Positions 6,203 through 8,179 of a stretch of DNA of 8,179 nt are shown piece after piece. This stretch comes from Flavobacteriales bacterium UBA7325 (GTDB lineage: Bacteria > Bacteroidota > Bacteroidia > Flavobacteriales_D > Crocinitomicaceae), in NCBI GenBank assembly GCA_002471375.1, contig DKPV01000036.1, positions 1 to 8,179 of the forward strand. Reading direction: 5' to 3'. Below the pieces are notes generated by a model that worked only from the letters and a program-made list of their open reading frames with translations, searched no databases and was not told the DNA's origin. The position numbers and the translations under genes are program-made. Within the stretch, counting starts at the first letter, position 1; each line of letters begins with the position of its first letter.

Positions 6203-6254
6203 TTATTTGTAAGAAAACAAAGCGATCTTTGTTCTAACTAGAAAAACAATAAGA

Positions 6255-6809
6255 ATGACTTGGGAAGAGTACAACAACCTCTTTGAATCAATCCTTTCAG
6301 GAGAGTTTACGGACAAACCATATGACAATCCAGCTTACACGAATTACGTGAGCTTAAATGCATCACGGCAGAAGCGTTGGATGAAAAGAGGGGCTCTCAA
6401 TGAGGAGCTTGTTGCTACACTTGAAGGGTTGAATTTTAAACAAACTTGGACACTAATTTCGGAGCCTTGGTGTGGAGATGCTTCACATATAGCGCCGTTC
6501 ATCGCTAAGCTTGCAGAAACCTCATCTAATATTGATTTCAGGGTTAACTTGCGAGATGGTGAAGACTCTATGATTCAAGATTACCTGACAAATGGTGGAA
6601 TGTCAATTCCAATTTTGGTAGTTCGAGATGAAAATGGAGATGACCTGTTCCATTGGGGTCCTCGTCCAAAAGATGCTCAAGCCATTCATATGAATAATCG
6701 AGAAGACGATAGTAAGACCGGTGAAGAGAAAAAAGTGGAATTACAAAGTTGGTATAACAAAGATAAAGGCGCAGATCTGCAACTTGAATTACTAGCTAAG
6801 TACAGCTAG
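6255..6809 (+). CDS. Thioredoxin-fold protein of the Bacteroidota WCGDA type (Thioredoxin_9-like)
   Basis: The 184-residue product has no signal peptide, so it is cytoplasmic. An N-terminal helical lead (1-60) with the basic motif ASRQKRWMKRG precedes the thioredoxin core. The core shows a strand TWTLISEPWCGDAS with Cys73, a helix IAPFIAKLAE, a strand IDFRVNLRD, and SIPILVVRDENGD with the cis-Pro at about 119. The active-site segment is W-C-G-D-A, so the second Cys of the CxxC pair is replaced by Ala. A classic dithiol reductase reaction is therefore unlikely, and a monothiol role (glutathionylated or bacillithiol-type substrates, or binding) is inference. Charged C-terminal helices follow (GEEKKVELQSWYN). 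Members of this family are common in Bacteroidota and largely uncharacterised. The gene is preceded by a CRP-type palindrome and ends two bases from the stop of the convergent methyltransferase gene. Confidence 0.83.
   Translation: MTWEEYNNLFESILSGEFTDKPYDNPAYTNYVSLNASRQKRWMKRGALNEELVATLEGLNFKQTWTLISEPWCGDASHIAPFIAKLAETSSNIDFRVNLRDGEDSMIQDYLTNGGMSIPILVVRDENGDDLFHWGPRPKDAQAIHMNNREDDSKTGEEKKVELQSWYNKDKGADLQLELLAKYS
6792..6809. other. Perfect 6-bp hairpin at a convergent gene junction
   Basis: CTAGCT (6792-6797) and AGCTAG (6804-6809) are exact reverse complements around AAGTAC. The right arm ends on the stop codon of the thioredoxin-fold gene, two bases from the stop of the methyltransferase gene on the other strand. 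It would form in both transcripts. There is no T run on either side, so a bidirectional terminator is only a possibility. Confidence 0.3.
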
Positions 6810-6811
6810 AT

Positions 6812-7516
6812 TCAAAGCGCTCTGTTGTGGTACTCTTTGGTGAGTTCGATATACTCCGAAGTATAAGCGCCGCTTTCCGTTCGAATTGAAAATGATTCAG
6901 GAGCATATTCTGATTCAGTTCTTGAAAAAGAAAAGATTACTCGCTTGACATCCTCCCCTTCTTTTCCATAAATCTGAATTGAACGCGCCAAGAATAACCC
7001 ATTTTCTCCGCATGTATCTATCCAGCGTTTGCAATTTTCATAGGGAGCTATGATCCAGAAATGACCCTTAGACGATAGTAACGTTTCCACCTTTGCAACT
7101 AAAGCATCGATGGGTAAAAAAACTTCATGCTTGGCACTAGCCATGCGCAGGTCCTCATTTTGTAATGAATCTTGGTAGTAAGGCGGATTTGAGAAGATCA
7201 GGTCGCACTGACCATTAGAATTTATCGACAGTACATCTTGCTGTGTTGCAGATAATCGCTCCGACCAATCAGATTCACTAAAGTTCTGCTGAGCATCTTC
7301 TACAGAACCTGAATCTATGTCAATCGCAGTAATCTTCAACTCAGAATTTCGTTGCGCGAGCATCAATGAAATCACTCCAGTTCCCGTTCCTATATCTAGT
7401 CCTTGAAACTTATCCGTAACATCCACAAATGATCCAAGTACCATAGCGTCAGTTCCCACTTTCATGGTCGCACGATCTTGATTTATTCTGAAATGTTTGA
7501 ATGTAAAGGCTGACAT
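6812..7516 (-). CDS. trmN6: tRNA1(Val) (adenine37-N6)-methyltransferase, TrmN6/YfiC type
   Basis: This is a class I SAM-dependent methyltransferase of 234 residues, close to the usual family length. The N-terminal motif FKHFRINQDRATMKVGTDA (residues 6-24) is highly diagnostic of the YfiC/TrmN6 group. Motif I is DIGTGTG (41-47), the acidic SAM-ribose residue is in AIDID (64-68), and the catalytic N6-adenine motif is NPPY (110-113), followed by RMASAKHE. In Escherichia coli the family methylates A37, next to the anticodon of tRNA1(Val); the tRNA substrate here is inferred. The ATG overlaps the stop of rimM as TAATG (7518-7514), so translation is probably coupled. The protein is the third gene of an S16-RimM-TrmN6 operon, fitting a role in translation. 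The stop at 6812 faces the thioredoxin-fold gene with a two-base gap. Confidence 0.87.
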   Translation of the reverse strand: MSAFTFKHFRINQDRATMKVGTDAMVLGSFVDVTDKFQGLDIGTGTGVISLMLAQRNSELKITAIDIDSGSVEDAQQNFSESDWSERLSATQQDVLSINSNGQCDLIFSNPPYYQDSLQNEDLRMASAKHEVFLPIDALVAKVETLLSSKGHFWIIAPYENCKRWIDTCGENGLFLARSIQIYGKEGEDVKRVIFSFSRTESEYAPESFSIRTESGAYTSEYIELTKEYHNRAL

Positions 7517-8043
7517 TAGCCTAAATATAACTCGATCAATCCGTCAGGAGCAGTGATATGCAATTCTTTCTTTTTGCGATCTACCTTCTGAACGACACCA
7601 TCAATCAAAGGAACGAGGATTTCTTTTTCATCTTTGTGGATCTGCAGTAATGGATTTGCTTTAAGATCAATCACAACTTCAAGAATTCCAACATCACCAT
7701 GATTGGTGTCAATCACTTTATAGCCCACAACTTCATGATCGTAGAAGTTCGTGCCTTTCAATTCTGGTAAGATCTCTGCTGGTAGGTAAACTGCCTTACG
7801 AAGTAATTTCTTCGCGTAATTTTCGTCGGCCACCCCTTCGAAGGTAACAACAGCGAACCCTTTCGTTGACATTCTCATGGACTCAATAAAGAATGGAGTC
7901 AATTGGTTATCAATATCAATAAAGAGTGCGTCTAAATTTGCGTAATCAGACGGATTAGTAACGTCTAAAAACAGCGAAACTCCACCTTTATATCCGTGGA
8001 GTTTCGCAATATGACCTAAATGAAAGCAATCTGCTTTATTCAT
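7516..8043 (-). CDS. rimM: Ribosome maturation factor RimM
   Basis: RimM binds ribosomal protein S19 in the head of the 30S subunit and helps 16S rRNA maturation. The 175-residue length is typical. The N-terminal RimM domain (about 5-90) carries the conserved opening LGHIAKLHGYKGGVSLF (9-25), with the G-x-I...H-G-x-K-G pattern, and ends in RKAVYLPAEILPEL. The C-terminal PRC-barrel domain (about 98-173) shows DHEVVGYKVID, the NPLLQI motif at 130-135, and EILVPLIDGVVQKVD (141-154). The ATG at 8043-8041 lies 10 bases behind the stop of the S16 gene, an arrangement conserved in many bacteria. The following methyltransferase gene starts inside the rimM stop codon. No domain or key residue appears to be missing. 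Confidence 0.95.
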   Translation of the reverse strand: MNKADCFHLGHIAKLHGYKGGVSLFLDVTNPSDYANLDALFIDIDNQLTPFFIESMRMSTKGFAVVTFEGVADENYAKKLLRKAVYLPAEILPELKGTNFYDHEVVGYKVIDTNHGDVGILEVVIDLKANPLLQIHKDEKEILVPLIDGVVQKVDRKKKELHITAPDGLIELYLG

Positions 8044-8053
8044 TTAATCAAAG

Positions 8054-8179
8054 TTATTTAGCTTCTTCGCCAGCCTGTGGCTCTTCTTTAGCAGGAGTTT
8101 CTTCAACCACTGGAGTTTCCTCTGCCGCTGCTTCTACAACTGGTGCCTCTTCTTTTACTTCTTCAACTGCAGGAGTTTC
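8054..8179 (-). CDS. rpsP: 30S ribosomal protein S16, C-terminal acidic tail only (cut by window edge)
   Basis: The frame enters at the right edge and ends with TAA at 8056-8054, leaving 41 residues. They are almost entirely Glu, Ala, Val, Pro, Thr and Lys, with repeats of the type ETPxVEE (ETPAVEEVKEEAP, then EETPVVEETPAKEEP) and a final GEEAK. The conserved S16 core lies outside the window, so identity rests on two things: S16 is the gene normally found directly before rimM, and Bacteroidota S16 proteins are known for acidic, Ala/Pro-rich C-terminal extensions. The tail would be disordered and may protrude from the 30S body; its purpose is not known. If the core were not S16, an unrelated low-complexity protein would be the alternative. 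Confidence 0.8.
   Translation of the reverse strand, partial: ETPAVEEVKEEAPVVEAAAEETPVVEETPAKEEPQAGEEAK

Noticed and set aside
6057..6254. A search for a small RNA or riboswitch between the endonuclease and thioredoxin-fold genes
   Set aside because: Apart from the CRP-type palindrome, only a weak TGATT/AATCA stem without a T run (6120-6139) is present, and there is no conserved RNA motif I recognise.

Overview
The window looks like chromosome from a Bacteroidota bacterium, most likely Flavobacteriales (a Crocinitomicaceae or Cryomorphaceae type is a guess). The evidence is a cargo protein with a type IX secretion (T9SS) C-terminal sorting domain, HYR-type extracellular modules, signal peptides ending in Ala-(Phe)-(Gly)-Gln, start codons without a Shine-Dalgarno sequence, AT-rich DNA, and an S16 ribosomal protein with a long acidic tail.

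Left third (1-2349): mostly minus-strand genes I cannot name. These are the start of a secreted protein cut by the window edge, a 253-residue cytoplasmic protein lying just behind a 117-residue secreted protein, and a 119-residue two-helix membrane protein that must start at TTG. Between the last two lies an untracked plus-strand piece (1612-1890) that reads as the C-terminal strands of an outer-membrane beta-barrel without its front: a probable gene fossil. The two secreted-protein genes share a 15-bp upstream motif.

Middle (2495-6056, plus): a two-gene unit of a small secreted protein and a 590-residue T9SS-exported protein, closed by a clear intrinsic terminator. The large protein is the most striking item. 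A glycine-rich domain resembling that of the animal receptor kinases ALK/LTK appears to be inserted inside an HYR module. Next comes an exported DNA/RNA non-specific endonuclease with an N-terminal coiled coil and an extra C-terminal beta-rich domain.

Right third (6187-8179): a thioredoxin-fold protein (plus) preceded by a CRP-type palindrome. It converges, with a 2-base gap, on a minus-strand translation/RNA-maturation operon: rpsP (S16, partial), rimM, then a TrmN6-type tRNA adenine methyltransferase coupled to rimM by a TAATG overlap. This part is ordinary core genome. I see no CRISPR array, insertion sequence, tRNA, rRNA, integrase or recognisable defence cassette.
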